This document shows, one piece after another, positions 44,522 through 54,668 of a stretch of 64,000 nt of DNA (position 1 is the stretch's first letter; each line of letters begins with the position of its first letter). Both the position numbers and the translations under genes were made by a program. The stretch is taken from contig NC_018581.1 of assembly GCF_000143885.2 (NCBI RefSeq), forward strand, positions 2,046,001-2,110,000. Reading direction: 5' to 3'. This stretch comes from Gordonia sp. KTR9. GTDB lineage: Bacteria; Actinomycetota; Actinomycetes; Mycobacteriales; Mycobacteriaceae. Under the pieces are notes generated by a model. The model was not told the origin of the DNA, did not search any database, and was given only the letters and a program-made list of their open reading frames with translations.

Positions 44522-46174
44522 GTGACTCCCGCCGACCTGGCCGCGCTGCTGCGCGCCGTGACCCTGACCGTGGTCCGTGACCGCGGACTGGACGAGAACC
44601 TGGTGCCCGACTCCATCGTCGTCGAGCGCCCCCGTCACGCTGACCACGGCGACTACTCCACCAACGTCGCCCTGCAGATGGGCAAGCGACTCGGCGTGAA
44701 CCCGCGCGAACTCGCGGGCTGGCTCGCGGAGGCCTTCGCCGCTGCCGAGGGCATCTCGAAGACCGAGGTCGCCGGTCCGGGATTCGTCAACGTCTGGCTC
44801 GGTGCCGCCGCGCAGAACACCGTCGTCGCAGCCGTGCTCGCGCGCGGTGCGGACTACGGCCGTGGGAACGAGTTCGCCGGATCGGTCATCAACCTCGAAT
44901 TCGTCTCGGCCAACCCGACCGGACCCATCCATCTCGGCGGTACACGCTGGGCCGCCGTCGGTGACGCACTCGGACGTGTTCTCGCCGCCCGTGGCGGAGC
45001 GGTCACGCGGGAGTACTACTTCAACGACCACGGCGCCCAGATCGACCGGTTCGCCCGGTCGCTGGAGGCGGCCGCACTGGGTGAGGAGACCCCGGAGGAC
45101 GGGTACGCGGGCGATTACATCGCCGACATCGCCGCCAAGGTCGTCGAGGCGGCCCCCGACGTCCTGTCGCTGCCCGAGGCCGATCGGCTCGAGACGTTCC
45201 GCTCGGTCGGGGTGGACCTGATGTTCACCCACATCAAGCAGAGCCTGCACGACTTCGGCACCGACTTCGACGTCTTCACCCACGAGGACAAGATGTTCGC
45301 CACCGGACTGGTCGACGAGTGCATCGACGAGCTCAAGGCCAACGGCAACCTCTACGAGAAGGACGGCGCGTGGTGGCTGCGGTCCACCGAGTTCGGTGAC
45401 GACAAGGACCGGGTCGTCCTCAAGAGCGATGGCAACGCGGCCTACATCGCGGGCGACATCGCCTACTACCGGGACAAGCGCAACCGCGGCTTCAACCTCT
45501 GCATCTACATGCTCGGTGCGGACCATCACGGCTACATCAGCCGTCTCAAGGCGGCCGCCGCGGCGCTCGGCGACGATCCGGCCACCGTCGAGGTGCTGAT
45601 CGGTCAGATGGTCAACCTCGTCCGCGACGGCAAGCCGGTGCGCATGAGCAAGCGTGCGGGCACGGTGATCACCCTCGACGACCTCGTCGACGCGGTGGGT
45701 GTCGACGGCGCCCGCTACTCCCTCATCCGTTCCTCCGTCGACGTCAACATCGACATCGACCTGGATCTGCTGACCAAGCAGTCCAACGACAATCCGGTGT
45801 ACTACGTGCAGTACGCCCACGCGCGGATGTCGGCGCTGGCCCGCAACGCCGCCGATCTGGGCGTCGTGTCGTCGCTGGACCATCTCGACCTGCTCGACGA
45901 TCCCGCCGAGGGCGAACTGATCCGCACCATCGGCGATTTCGACGATGTCGTCGCAACGGCGGCCACCCTGCGGGAACCGCACCGGGTGTGCCGCTATCTC
46001 GAGGTCCTCGCCGGCACCTACCACCGCTTCTACGCCAAGTGCCGCGTCCTGCCGCAGGGCGACGAGAAGCCCGCGGACATCCACCGTGCCCGACTCGCCC
46101 TGTGCGAGGCCACCCGTCAGGTCCTCGCCAACGGCCTCGGCCTGGTCGGCGTCACCGCACCGGAGCAGATGTGA
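44522..46174 (+). CDS. argS: Arginyl-tRNA synthetase
   Basis: Charges tRNA-Arg with arginine in the cytosol; 550 aa, normal length. Class I signatures are present: the HIGH-equivalent HLGG in [14 protein letters not shown] and the KMSKR-equivalent MSKRAGT. The N-terminal Arg-tRNA-synthetase additional domain (EDNLV-like start, [11 protein letters not shown]) and the C-terminal DALR anticodon-binding region ([10 protein letters not shown]) are both visible. It heads the argS-lysA-hom-thrC-thrB run; its stop overlaps the lysA start by 4 bp (GTGA). Confidence 0.96.
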   Translation: MTPADLAALLRAVTLTVVRDRGLDENLVPDSIVVERPRHADHGDYSTNVALQMGKRLGVNPRELAGWLAEAFAAAEGISKTEVAGPGFVNVWLGAAAQNTVVAAVLARGADYGRGNEFAGSVINLEFVSANPTGPIHLGGTRWAAVGDALGRVLAARGGAVTREYYFNDHGAQIDRFARSLEAAALGEETPEDGYAGDYIADIAAKVVEAAPDVLSLPEADRLETFRSVGVDLMFTHIKQSLHDFGTDFDVFTHEDKMFATGLVDECIDELKANGNLYEKDGAWWLRSTEFGDDKDRVVLKSDGNAAYIAGDIAYYRDKRNRGFNLCIYMLGADHHGYISRLKAAAAALGDDPATVEVLIGQMVNLVRDGKPVRMSKRAGTVITLDDLVDAVGVDGARYSLIRSSVDVNIDIDLDLLTKQSNDNPVYYVQYAHARMSALARNAADLGVVSSLDHLDLLDDPAEGELIRTIGDFDDVVATAATLREPHRVCRYLEVLAGTYHRFYAKCRVLPQGDEKPADIHRARLALCEATRQVLANGLGLVGVTAPEQM

Positions 46175-47592
46175 ACGCGCACCCGGCCGGTCCCCGGCAC
46201 GCCGAACTGCTGGCCGCGCCACACCTCGCCGAGCGCCCGAACGACCCGGCCGTGCTCGCGGCGATCCCCGCGCAGGTGTGGCCGCGCAACGCATCTCGCG
46301 ACGACTCGGGTGAACTGCGGCTCGCCGGTGTGCCGGTGAGCGAGCTCGCCGAGGAGTTCGGGACACCCGCATTCTTCGTCGACGAGGCCGACTTCCGGTC
46401 GCGCTGCCGGGACATGATGGCCGCGTTCGGTCCGTATGGACGAGTGCACTACGCGTCGAAGGCGTTCCTGTGCACCGAGATCGCCCGCTGGGTGGACGAC
46501 GAAGGGTTGTCGCTCGACGTCTGCAGCGGCGGCGAACTGGCCATCGCGCTGCGCGCCGGTTTCCCGCCGGAGCGGATCGCGTTGCACGGCAACAACAAGA
46601 GCGTCGAAGAACTGCGCGCCGCGGTCGACGCCGGGATCGGGCACGTCGTCCTCGACTCGATGATCGAGATCGAGCGGCTCGACGCCGTGGCCCGCGAGCG
46701 CGGTGTCGTCGCCGACGTGCTGGTCCGCGTGACCGTCGGTGTCGAGGCGCACACCCACGAGTTCATCTCGACCGCACACGAAGACCAGAAGTTCGGGTTC
46801 TCACTCGCCGGCGGAGTCGCGATGGAGGCCATCCGACGCGTGTTCGCCACCGACAACCTGAGGCTCGTGGGTCTGCACAGCCACATCGGTTCGCAGATCT
46901 TCGACATGGACGGCTTCGAACTGGCCGCCCATCGTGTGCTCGGACTGCTCCGCGATGTGGTGGGCGAGTTCGGCGTCGAGAAGACCTCGCAGATGTCGAT
47001 CGTCGATCTCGGTGGGGGACTGGGGATCTCGTACCTTCCCGAGGAGCGACCGCTGCCGGTTGCGAAGGTGGCGGAGACCCTGGCCGCGATCGTCGAACGG
47101 GAGTCGGCGGCCGTCGGTCTGCCGATGCCGATCATCGCGGTCGAACCCGGCCGCGCCATCGCCGGTCCGGGTACGGTCACCCTGTATCGCGTCGGCACCG
47201 TGAAAGACGTGGCACTCGGCGGTGGGGCCGTACGACGCTATGTCTCGGTCGACGGCGGCATGAGCGACAACATCCGCACCGTCCTCTACGACGCCGAATA
47301 CGACGTACGGCTCGTGTCGCGGGTGTCGCAGGCGCGCGCTGTGGTCTGTCGCGTCGTCGGAAAGCACTGCGAGAGCGGCGACATCGTCATCAAGGACTGC
47401 TGGCTACCAGAGGATCTCGGGCCCGGGGACCTGATCGCGGTCGCGGCCACCGGCGCCTACTGCTACTCGATGTCGAGCCGCTACAACATGACCATGAGAC
47501 CGCCCGTGGTGGCGGTGGCCGACGGAAACGCTCGGCTGCTGCTCCGCCGGGAGACCATCGAAGACTTCCTCAGCCTGGAGGTGGGCCAGTGA
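46171..47592 (+). CDS. lysA: Diaminopimelate decarboxylase
   Basis: PLP enzyme of 473 aa making lysine from meso-diaminopimelate, the last step of lysine synthesis. The PLP lysine is K97 in YASKAF. Other landmarks are [29 protein letters not shown], and CESGDI near the C-terminal dimer interface. GTG 46171 overlaps the argS stop; the longer open frame upstream is an alternative frame of argS. The stop overlaps hom (GTGA). The argS-lysA coupling is conserved in Mycobacteriales and corynebacteria. Confidence 0.96.
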   Translation: MNAHPAGPRHAELLAAPHLAERPNDPAVLAAIPAQVWPRNASRDDSGELRLAGVPVSELAEEFGTPAFFVDEADFRSRCRDMMAAFGPYGRVHYASKAFLCTEIARWVDDEGLSLDVCSGGELAIALRAGFPPERIALHGNNKSVEELRAAVDAGIGHVVLDSMIEIERLDAVARERGVVADVLVRVTVGVEAHTHEFISTAHEDQKFGFSLAGGVAMEAIRRVFATDNLRLVGLHSHIGSQIFDMDGFELAAHRVLGLLRDVVGEFGVEKTSQMSIVDLGGGLGISYLPEERPLPVAKVAETLAAIVERESAAVGLPMPIIAVEPGRAIAGPGTVTLYRVGTVKDVALGGGAVRRYVSVDGGMSDNIRTVLYDAEYDVRLVSRVSQARAVVCRVVGKHCESGDIVIKDCWLPEDLGPGDLIAVAATGAYCYSMSSRYNMTMRPPVVAVADGNARLLLRRETIEDFLSLEVGQ

Positions 47593-48929
47593 CCGGATCA
47601 GTGGAGAACACCAGCGGCGCAACCGAGGTGGACACACGCACCATCGGTGTAGCGGTGCTCGGAATGGGCAACGTGGGCGCCGAGGTGGTGCGCATCATCA
47701 CCGACAACGCCGATGATCTCCGTGCGCGCGTCGGGGCGCCGGTGGAGATCCGCGGGGTCGCGGTGCGCGATCTGGGGCGCCCGCGCAAGATCGCGCAGGA
47801 GTTGTTGTCCGACGACCCCGCATCCCTCGTCGCCCGCGACGACGTCGACATCGTCGTCGAGCTGATGGGTGGCATCGACCCGGCCCGCGGCCTGATCCGC
47901 TCCGCGCTCGAGAGCGGGAAATCGGTGGTCACCGCCAACAAGGCGCTGCTCTCGGAGTACACCGGCGAACTCGCGACCGCCGCGGCCGAGGCCAAGGTGG
48001 ACCTCTACTTCGAGGCCGCTGTCGCCGGTGCCATCCCGGTCATCCGGCCGCTGATGCAGTCGCTCGCGGGCGACACCGTGGAGCGGGTCAACGGAATCGT
48101 TAACGGCACCACCAACTTCATCCTCTCCGCGATGGACGAGACGGGCGCCGACTACGCCGACACCCTCGCCGAGGCCGGGCGGCTCGGATACGCCGAAGCC
48201 GACCCGACAGCCGATGTCGAGGGCTACGACGCCGCGGCCAAGGCGGCCATCCTCGCCTCGATCGCCTTCCACACCCGGGTGACGGCAGCCGACGTCCACC
48301 GCGAGGGGATCTCGTCGGTCACCGCCGCCGACTTGGTCGCGGCCAAGAAGTTCGACTGCACGATCAAGCTGCTCTCGATCTGCGAGCGGGTCCGCGATGC
48401 CAATGGCTCGCAGCGCATCTCCGCGCGCGTGTACCCCGCGCTCATTCCGCTGACCCATCCGCTGGCGACGGTGAACGGCGCGTTCAACGCCGTCGTCGTG
48501 GAGGCGGAGAACGCCGGGCGGCTGATGTTCTACGGCCAGGGCGCGGGAGGTGCGCCGACGGCGTCGGCCGTTCTCGGCGACATGGTCATGGCCGCTCGCA
48601 ACCGCGTGCACGGTGGCCGGGGACCCCTCGAGTCGACCTACGCCTCGCTGCCCGTCGCCCCGATCGACGACGTTCTCACCCGCTACTACATCTCCATGCG
48701 GGTGGAGGACCGGCCGGGTGTGCTCGCACAGGTGGCCGGCGAGTTCACCAAGCGGTCGGTGAGCATCGCCGCGGTGCGCCAGGAGGGCGCGGGCGACGAC
48801 GCCCGGCTGATCGTGGTGACCCACCGCGCGCCCGACCGTGCGCAATCGGATTGTGTTGCGGCGCTTGAAGACATGGACGCCGTCATCAAGGTGTCGAGTG
48901 TGTTGCGATTGGAAGGTACCGATGACTGA
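47589..48929 (+). CDS. hom: Homoserine dehydrogenase
   Basis: Reduces aspartate semialdehyde to homoserine, the branch point to threonine and methionine; 446 aa. NAD(P) motif GMGNVG near residue 25, [16 protein letters not shown], the catalytic core [13 protein letters not shown] and [15 protein letters not shown]-terminal ACT domain ([20 protein letters not shown]) is the site of threonine feedback inhibition in corynebacterial homologues. Start GTG 47589 overlaps lysA, and the last 8 bp overlap thrC. Confidence 0.96.
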   Translation: MTGSVENTSGATEVDTRTIGVAVLGMGNVGAEVVRIITDNADDLRARVGAPVEIRGVAVRDLGRPRKIAQELLSDDPASLVARDDVDIVVELMGGIDPARGLIRSALESGKSVVTANKALLSEYTGELATAAAEAKVDLYFEAAVAGAIPVIRPLMQSLAGDTVERVNGIVNGTTNFILSAMDETGADYADTLAEAGRLGYAEADPTADVEGYDAAAKAAILASIAFHTRVTAADVHREGISSVTAADLVAAKKFDCTIKLLSICERVRDANGSQRISARVYPALIPLTHPLATVNGAFNAVVVEAENAGRLMFYGQGAGGAPTASAVLGDMVMAARNRVHGGRGPLESTYASLPVAPIDDVLTRYYISMRVEDRPGVLAQVAGEFTKRSVSIAAVRQEGAGDDARLIVVTHRAPDRAQSDCVAALEDMDAVIKVSSVLRLEGTDD

Positions 48930-50007
48930 AGCGACTTCTACGCCCGTCCACCGCGCGTGGCCCGGCCTGATCGAGGCATACCGGTCGCGGCTGCCTGTCG
49001 GCGACGACTGGAAGGTCGTCACGCTGCTCGAGGGCGGCACCCCGCTGATCAGCGCGCCGCACCTGTCGTCGCTGACCGGGTGCGAGGTGTACCTGAAGGT
49101 CGAGGGCCTCAACCCGACCGGTTCGTTCAAGGACCGCGGGATGACGATGGCCGTCAGCAATGCGGTCAACAACGGCAAGACCGCGGTCCTGTGCGCCTCG
49201 ACCGGCAACACCTCGGCGTCGGCCGCCGCCTACGCCACCCGGGCCGGCATCACCTGCGCGGTGCTGATCCCGCAGGGCAAGATCGCGATGGGCAAGCTCG
49301 CGCAGGCGGTCATGCACGGCGCCAAGATCATCCAGGTCGAGGGCAACTTCGACGACTGCCTCGAGCTCGCGCGCAAGGCCACCTCCGAGTTCACCGAGAT
49401 CGAGCTCGTCAATTCGGTGAATCCGGCGCGGATCGAGGGCCAGAAGACCGCCGCGTTCGAGATCGTCGACGTCCTGGGCCGCGCCCCCGACGTCCACGCG
49501 CTGCCGGTCGGGAACGCGGGCAACATCACCGCGTACTGGAAGGGTTACACCGAATACCACGCGGACGGCGTCTCGTCGTCGGTGCCGCGCATGCTCGGGG
49601 TGCAGGCCGCGGGCGCCGCGCCGCTGGTGAACGGTGCGCCGGTGAAGGACCCGGAGACCATCGCCACCGCCATCCGCATCGGGTCCCCGGCCAGCTGGAA
49701 CCAGGCCGTCGCGGCGAAAGAGGAGTCGCACGGCCAGTTCCGCGCGGCCACCGACGAGAAGCTGCTCGAGGCCTACCGCCTTGTCGCAGGCAAGGAGGGC
49801 GTGTTCGTCGAGCCGGCCTCGGCTGCCAGCGTCGCGGGTCTGCTCGCGGCCAGCGCCGATGGCTGGATCGAGCCGGGATCGACCGTGGTGTGCACGGTGA
49901 CCGGCAACGGCCTGAAGGACCCCGACACCGCCCTGGCGGGCATCCCGGAGGTCGAGGCCATTCCGGTGGATCCGGTGGCGGTCGCGAATGCTCTCGGTGT
50001 CGGCTGA
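48922..50007 (+). CDS. thrC: Threonine synthase
   Basis: PLP enzyme of 361 aa converting O-phosphohomoserine to threonine. The PLP lysine is K70 in [24 protein letters not shown] and the phosphate-binding [15 protein letters not shown] are also present. This is the short (class without long N-terminal extension) actinobacterial form. ATG 48922 overlaps the end of hom, and the stop lies 20 bp inside thrB, so the three threonine genes are tightly coupled. Confidence 0.96.
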   Translation: MTEATSTPVHRAWPGLIEAYRSRLPVGDDWKVVTLLEGGTPLISAPHLSSLTGCEVYLKVEGLNPTGSFKDRGMTMAVSNAVNNGKTAVLCASTGNTSASAAAYATRAGITCAVLIPQGKIAMGKLAQAVMHGAKIIQVEGNFDDCLELARKATSEFTEIELVNSVNPARIEGQKTAAFEIVDVLGRAPDVHALPVGNAGNITAYWKGYTEYHADGVSSSVPRMLGVQAAGAAPLVNGAPVKDPETIATAIRIGSPASWNQAVAAKEESHGQFRAATDEKLLEAYRLVAGKEGVFVEPASAASVAGLLAASADGWIEPGSTVVCTVTGNGLKDPDTALAGIPEVEAIPVDPVAVANALGVG

Positions 50008-50998
50008 CGGGCCCGGCCGTCCGGTCGTCGGATCGGACGCCGACGGCGACGTGACCGGTTCCGCATCTGCGGCGGGTACGGTGCCGGTCGGGTTGTCGAC
50101 GAGGGTCCGGGTGCCGGCGTCGAGTGCCAACCTCGGGCCCGGATTCGACTGTCTGGGAATGGCTCTGGGGATCTACGACGAGGTGGTCGTCGAGACCGTC
50201 GAAGAGGGTGTCGCCCTCGAGGTCGAGGGGGAGGGTGCCGGTGACGTGCCCCGCGACGCATCGCACCTCGTCGTGCGCGCGCTCAACCGTGGACTGGCAC
50301 ACGCCGGTCTCCGCGCACCCGGGCTGAAGTTGCGCTGCATCAACCAGATCCCGCACTCCCGGGGTCTGGGGTCGTCCGCCGCCGCCGCGGTCTCGGGTCT
50401 GGCCGCCGCGTCGGGACTGATCACCGCCGCCGGTCTCGGACCCGGACTGTCGCTCGACGAACTGGTACAGCTGTCCAGCGAATTCGAGGGCCATCCCGAC
50501 AACGCCGCCGCGAGTGTGCTCGGCTCGGCGGTCCTCACGTGGACCGAATCCGCCGACGGGGTCGCGTCGTATCACGCACACCGGCTCACCGTGCATCCCG
50601 ACATCTGTGCGACCGTCTTCGTCCCCGACACCGAATCGTCGACGTCCTTCACCCGCGGACTGCTGCCGGATGCGGTCCCGCGTGCCGACGCCGTGTTCAA
50701 CCTGAGCCGTTCGGCGCTCGCGGTGGTGGCGCTGACGGCCGACCCACGCAACCTCATGGCCGCGTCCCAGGACCGCCTGCACCAGCCGTACCGTGCTTCG
50801 GCGATGGCGCCGACGAGCGACCTCGTCACCGCCCTGCGAGCCCGCGGACACGCCGCGACGGTGTCCGGAGCCGGGCCGACCGTCCTCGTGCTCGGTACCG
50901 CGCCGGTACCGTCGGACATCCGCCAGCTGGCGCAGGGCCTCGGATTCGAGGCCCGTTCGGTGGCCGTCGCCGGCGGAGTCGAGATCTCCGTCGGCTGA
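49988..50998 (+). CDS. thrB: Homoserine kinase
   Basis: GHMP-family kinase of 336 aa that phosphorylates homoserine. Motif 1 [18 protein letters not shown] starts near residue 43, and the ATP loop [15 protein letters not shown] follows. Motif 3 GAGPTVL is near the C-terminus ([12 protein letters not shown]). ATG 49988 lies within the thrC end. The first 30 residues are poorly conserved, so a downstream start near 50050 is possible. Last gene before the rho leader. Confidence 0.94.
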   Translation: MLSVSADGPGRPVVGSDADGDVTGSASAAGTVPVGLSTRVRVPASSANLGPGFDCLGMALGIYDEVVVETVEEGVALEVEGEGAGDVPRDASHLVVRALNRGLAHAGLRAPGLKLRCINQIPHSRGLGSSAAAAVSGLAAASGLITAAGLGPGLSLDELVQLSSEFEGHPDNAAASVLGSAVLTWTESADGVASYHAHRLTVHPDICATVFVPDTESSTSFTRGLLPDAVPRADAVFNLSRSALAVVALTADPRNLMAASQDRLHQPYRASAMAPTSDLVTALRARGHAATVSGAGPTVLVLGTAPVPSDIRQLAQGLGFEARSVAVAGGVEISVG

Positions 50999-51337
50999 CC
51001 GGTGTCGTACGCCGGTGGATTCGCCGGCCGTCGCACGTTCGTTTGGCGCTACCGGCGTGTTGCCCCTATCATGCGAACGGGGTTACCATATTCTGGTCTA
51101 GCCGCGCAGGCTTGTCCTGCCGCTTCTCATCCTTCACCGATCGGAGATGACCGGCTGTGTATCCGGGCCGGGGTCATGGATCTCTGTCGACGGTGCCGAA
51201 GCGCAGGTGTTTCCGAGCTCGCTCGCAGCGGACCGCACATTCTCACCGTCCACCGCGGACGGACTCCCTGACGCACAGACGCAGGGAAACGTAGACCTCA
51301 CGCAGTTCTTGTCTGCGGGAGGAACGAAAGGACTTCC
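50999..51337 (+). other. 339-bp leader region upstream of rho
   Basis: No supportable gene. A promoter at 51060-51089 would produce a leader of about 240 nt before the rho GTG. A 64-codon frame (51147-51341) overlaps the rho start but lacks a clear ribosome site. Long leaders allow Rho to regulate its own transcription; that role is inferred. Confidence 0.5.
51060..51089 (+). promoter_or_regulatory. Probable rho promoter
   Basis: TTGCCC (51060-51065) and TACCAT (51084-51089) with an 18-nt spacer match housekeeping sigma consensus. A second overlapping -10 (TATTCT, 51089-51094) is possible. Confidence 0.55.
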
Positions 51338-53443
51338 GTGACCGATACGGACCTGATCACCGCACCTGCCGAGCAGGAATCCGCGGGTTCGGCCGGCCCC
51401 GACTCGGGACGACCGGCGACCAAGACACGTGCACGCACCGGCCTGTCCGGCATGGTGCTCAGCGAACTGCGGACCGTCGCCGGTGAACTCGGCATCAAGG
51501 GCACATCCGGGATGCGCAAGGGCGATCTGATCGCCGCCATCAAGGAGCGCCAGGCCGGCGGCGACGCCCCGGCCGCGAAGAGCGGCCCGACGCGGTCGAA
51601 GGCGGGCTCGTCGAAGCCTGCTGCGGCCGACGAGCAGCTGACCATCGGCGGCGACTCCCCGGCTCCCGCCGGTGGCGAGACGGCCGAGAAGGCCGACGCT
51701 CCCCGCGGGACGCGCACTCAGCGCGGTGCCGGCCGGAAGGCCGCCGATGCCGATGCACCGATCAGCGCCGAGGCGCCGGCCGGCGACAGCACGCCTGCCG
51801 ACAACAAGACCGACAGCCCCAGCACCGATGGCGTCGCCAAGAACGCGACGACATCCGACGCCCCGGCCGCAGATGCCGCCAAGGGCGGCAGTGCCCCCGA
51901 GGCCGACTCGACGGAGGCCGGCGCGGGTCGTGACCGGCGTCGCGGGCGCGACGGCGCGGGCGACGCCGCAGCCGACTCCGACGGTGGTGAGCAGCGCACT
52001 CGTCGCAACCGCAACCAGAACCGCGACAACCAGAACCGCGATGGCGGTCAGAATCGCGACAACCAGAATCGCGACGGGGGCGGCCAGAACCGCGACAAGC
52101 AGAATCGCGACGGCGGTCAGAACCGCGACAACCAGAATCGCGACAACCAGAATCGCGATGGCGGTCAGAACCGCGACGGGGGCCAGGACCGCGATGACGA
52201 CGGGGAGGGCGGCGGTCGCCGGCGCGGTCGCCGGTTCCGTGAGCGTCGCCGTGGCCAGAACCGCGACACCCCGAACGAGCCGCAGGTCTCCGACGACGAC
52301 GTGTTGCAGCCCGTCGCCGGCATCCTCGACGTGCTCGACAACTACGCCTTCGTTCGCACGTCGGGTTATCTCGCGGGGCCGAACGACGTCTATGTGTCGA
52401 TGAACCTCGTTCGCAAGAACGGACTTCGACGCGGCGACGCGATCACCGGCGCGGTGAAGGTGCCGCGCGAGGGCGACCAGCAGAACCAGCGCCAGAAGTT
52501 CAATCCGCTGGTGCGGCTGGACACCATCAACGGCGGCGACGTCGAGACCGCCAAGCGCCGCCCCGAGTTCAACAAGCTCACGCCGCTGTACCCGAACCAG
52601 CGCCTGCGGCTGGAGACCACTCCCGAGCGGCTCGACACCCGTGTGATCGACCTGATCATGCCGATCGGCAAGGGGCAGCGCGCCCTGATCGTGTCGCCGC
52701 CCAAGGCAGGTAAGACGACGATCCTGCAGGACATCGCCAACGCGATCGCCACCAACAACCCCGAATGCCACCTCATGGTCGTCCTCGTCGACGAGCGTCC
52801 CGAGGAGGTCACCGACATGCAGCGTTCGGTCAAGGGCGAGGTCATCGCGTCGACGTTCGATCGGCCGCCGTCAGATCACACCTCGGTGTCCGAGCTCGCG
52901 ATCGAGCGCGCCAAGCGACTGGTCGAGAGCGGCAAAGACGTTGTGGTGCTGCTGGACTCGATCACGCGACTGGGTCGTGCGTACAACAACGCATCGCCCG
53001 CGTCGGGCCGAATCCTGTCGGGTGGTGTCGATTCGACCGCGCTGTATCCGCCGAAGCGGTTCCTCGGCGCGGCGCGCAACATCGAGAACGGCGGGTCGCT
53101 CACGATCATCGCGTCTGCGCTCGTCGAGACCGGCTCGACCGGCGACACTGTGATCTTCGAGGAGTTCAAGGGCACGGGCAATGCCGAGTTGAAGCTCGAC
53201 CGCAAGATCTCCGAACGTCGGGTGTTCCCGGCCGTGGACGTGAACCTGTCGAGTACCCGTAAGGACGAGTTGCTGCTGTCGCCCGAGGAGTTCTCCATCG
53301 TGCACAAGCTGCGTCGTGTGCTCTCGGGTCTCGATTCCCAGCAGGCCATCGATCTGCTCCTCAGTCAGCTGAAGAAAACCAAGACGAACATGGAGTTCCT
53401 GATGTCGGTGCAGAAGACCGCACCGGGTGCGGGCAACGACTGA
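51338..53443 (+). CDS. rho: Transcription termination factor Rho with large disordered N-terminal insert
   Basis: RNA-dependent ATPase that ends transcription; 701 aa against about 420 for E. coli Rho. The Rho_N/SAP-like helix pair LSGMVLSELRTVAGELGIKG is at about residues 30-55. A roughly 230-residue disordered stretch follows, Ala/Asp-rich then built of Q-N-R-D-(N/G) repeats. Next come the RNA-binding OB fold (FVRTSGYLAGPNDVYVS) and the ATPase core with Walker A SPPKAGKTT and Walker B VVLLDSITRLGRAYN. High-GC actinobacterial Rho proteins commonly have such inserts, which add RNA binding. GTG 51338 has GAAAGGA 5 nt upstream. Confidence 0.96.
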   Translation: MTDTDLITAPAEQESAGSAGPDSGRPATKTRARTGLSGMVLSELRTVAGELGIKGTSGMRKGDLIAAIKERQAGGDAPAAKSGPTRSKAGSSKPAAADEQLTIGGDSPAPAGGETAEKADAPRGTRTQRGAGRKAADADAPISAEAPAGDSTPADNKTDSPSTDGVAKNATTSDAPAADAAKGGSAPEADSTEAGAGRDRRRGRDGAGDAAADSDGGEQRTRRNRNQNRDNQNRDGGQNRDNQNRDGGGQNRDKQNRDGGQNRDNQNRDNQNRDGGQNRDGGQDRDDDGEGGGRRRGRRFRERRRGQNRDTPNEPQVSDDDVLQPVAGILDVLDNYAFVRTSGYLAGPNDVYVSMNLVRKNGLRRGDAITGAVKVPREGDQQNQRQKFNPLVRLDTINGGDVETAKRRPEFNKLTPLYPNQRLRLETTPERLDTRVIDLIMPIGKGQRALIVSPPKAGKTTILQDIANAIATNNPECHLMVVLVDERPEEVTDMQRSVKGEVIASTFDRPPSDHTSVSELAIERAKRLVESGKDVVVLLDSITRLGRAYNNASPASGRILSGGVDSTALYPPKRFLGAARNIENGGSLTIIASALVETGSTGDTVIFEEFKGTGNAELKLDRKISERRVFPAVDVNLSSTRKDELLLSPEEFSIVHKLRRVLSGLDSQQAIDLLLSQLKKTKTNMEFLMSVQKTAPGAGND
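52016..52193 (+). repeat. In-frame tandem repeats coding for QNRD-type low complexity in rho
   Basis: Imperfect repeats of CAGAACCGCGAC/GGCGGT units encode about a dozen QNRDN or QNRDGG blocks. Repeat number is expected to vary between strains by slippage. Confidence 0.85.
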
Positions 53444-53462
53444 GTTCGTCCGGCACTCTCGC

Positions 53463-53505
53463 GACACGGCCCCGACCCGCGCTCACCGCGGATCGGGGCC
53501 GTGTC
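53463..53505 (+). terminator. rho terminator hairpin
   Basis: GACACGGCCCCGA (53463-53475) pairs perfectly with TCGGGGCCGTGTC (53493-53505), 20 bp after the rho stop. Confidence 0.8.
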
Positions 53506-53515
53506 TCGTAACAGG

Positions 53516-53729
53516 TCCCTGAGGAGCCCCGGAGCTTGCGGAGTCGCGTCAGCCGTTGCTCCCTGAGGAGCCCCGGAGCTTGCGGAGGGGCGTCAGCCGT
53601 TGCTCCCTGAGGAGCCCCGGAGCTTGCGGAGGGGCGTCAGCCGTTGCTCCCTGAGGAGCCCTGGAGCTTGCGGAGGGGCGTCAGCCGTTGTTCCCTGAGG
53701 AGCCCCGGAGCTTGCGGAGGGGCGTCACG
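53516..53729. repeat. 44-bp tandem repeat array (about 4.8 copies)
   Basis: Copies start at 53516, 53560, 53604, 53648 and 53692 with exact 44-bp spacing and only a few differences. The unit contains CCCTGAGGAGCCCCGGAGC and GGAGGGGCGTC, which can pair as GCCCC/GGGGC to form a small hairpin. The last copy is cut off just before the stop of the next, minus-strand gene. Confidence 0.9.
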
Positions 53730-53734
53730 AAGGG

Positions 53735-54667
53735 TCAGCCGGCGAGATCGGCGGTCAGGTGCTCCCAGGCCTGGCCGAGTGCCGGGGCAAGCGCTCCGGT
53801 CTGGGTCACGACCAGCGCGCACTCACCCCGCCGGGTGTAGATCTCCAGTGACCCGGTACGGCCCGACACCCCGTGGGGCCACGTGACCCAGCATTCGCCG
53901 ACCAGATCGAAATTGATCATCACCCGGGTGGCGCCCGACGCCAGCACCATCTGGCCCCGATGCTCGTGGGCGCCGTCGAGGCGATCCTGACGCATCTGCA
54001 TGCATCCCGGCGCCGCCGTCGCGAACGTCACCGTCATCCCGAGCCGTGACGCGTGCTCGAGCGCGGCGATCACCGCGCGGTTGTCGACGCGGGCGGTGCG
54101 CGGACAGTCGAGGCGGGGGAGGCTCCTCAGCCGGGCGGCGCCACCGTCGGTGAGTATCGCGTCGAGCTGTGCGAGCTGGTCGTCGCCGGTCGATGCCGTC
54201 GGAGTCGTACGTTGTGGCGCAGGCGAATCCGAGAGTGGCCCGTCCAGGCCCGGGGCTCCGCCGGCGAGCGCCATGGCCTCGAATGCCAGGCGATCGGAGT
54301 TCTCGGTCAGGTAGGTGGCGTGAGCGGTGTTGCCGCGATGGTCGAACAACCGCAGGGTCGGCGGAACGTGGGCGGCGGGATCGCTGAGCAACGTCGACGA
54401 CAAGCGAGAGGGATTGAGCCGCAGAGCTATTCGGTGTGGGTCCACCCGAATCGGACCGCCGACCGAGACCGGGTCGTCGTGGACCCCGACCGCGTTCATG
54501 ATCACCGGACCGGCGACCGTGACGCCGACGACCTGGGCGAGTCCCGGTAGTCGGGCAGCGACCGCGGGGACGTCGTGGTTCACCGAGGAGTCTCCGAATC
54601 CGGCTGTCCGCAGCAGGATCTCGAGATCGCTGCGGGCGGGCGGATCGTCCCCGGTGGAGTCGGTCAT
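53735..54667 (-). CDS. HemS/HmuS-like putative heme-handling protein
   Basis: Protein of 310 aa with no signal peptide. Two stretches match the repeated halves of HemS/HmuS/ChuS proteins: MNAVGVHDD with LRLFDHRGNTAHATYLTE near the middle, and MINFDLVGECWVTWPHG with GRTGSLEIYTRRGE near the end. HemS-type proteins bind and degrade or traffic heme in the cytoplasm. Similarity is by pattern only and the coordinating His is not certain. It starts 1 bp after the stop of the reductase gene, so the two are translationally coupled and share the IdeR-like box at 55956. The reductase could supply electrons for heme breakdown, which is inference. It is convergent with rho across the repeat array. Confidence 0.55.
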   Translation of the reverse strand: MTDSTGDDPPARSDLEILLRTAGFGDSSVNHDVPAVAARLPGLAQVVGVTVAGPVIMNAVGVHDDPVSVGGPIRVDPHRIALRLNPSRLSSTLLSDPAAHVPPTLRLFDHRGNTAHATYLTENSDRLAFEAMALAGGAPGLDGPLSDSPAPQRTTPTASTGDDQLAQLDAILTDGGAARLRSLPRLDCPRTARVDNRAVIAALEHASRLGMTVTFATAAPGCMQMRQDRLDGAHEHRGQMVLASGATRVMINFDLVGECWVTWPHGVSGRTGSLEIYTRRGECALVVTQTGALAPALGQAWEHLTADLAG

Positions 54668-54668
54668 C

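Noticed and set aside
51147..51341. 64-codon frame overlapping the rho start, considered as a leader peptide
   Set aside because: No Shine-Dalgarno sequence, and no run of regulatory codons; kept only as part of the leader region.
52016..52193. CRISPR-like short repeats
   Set aside because: They lie in frame within rho and code for the low-complexity insert.
53516..53729. CRISPR array
   Set aside because: Repeats are directly tandem without unique spacers and no cas genes are near.
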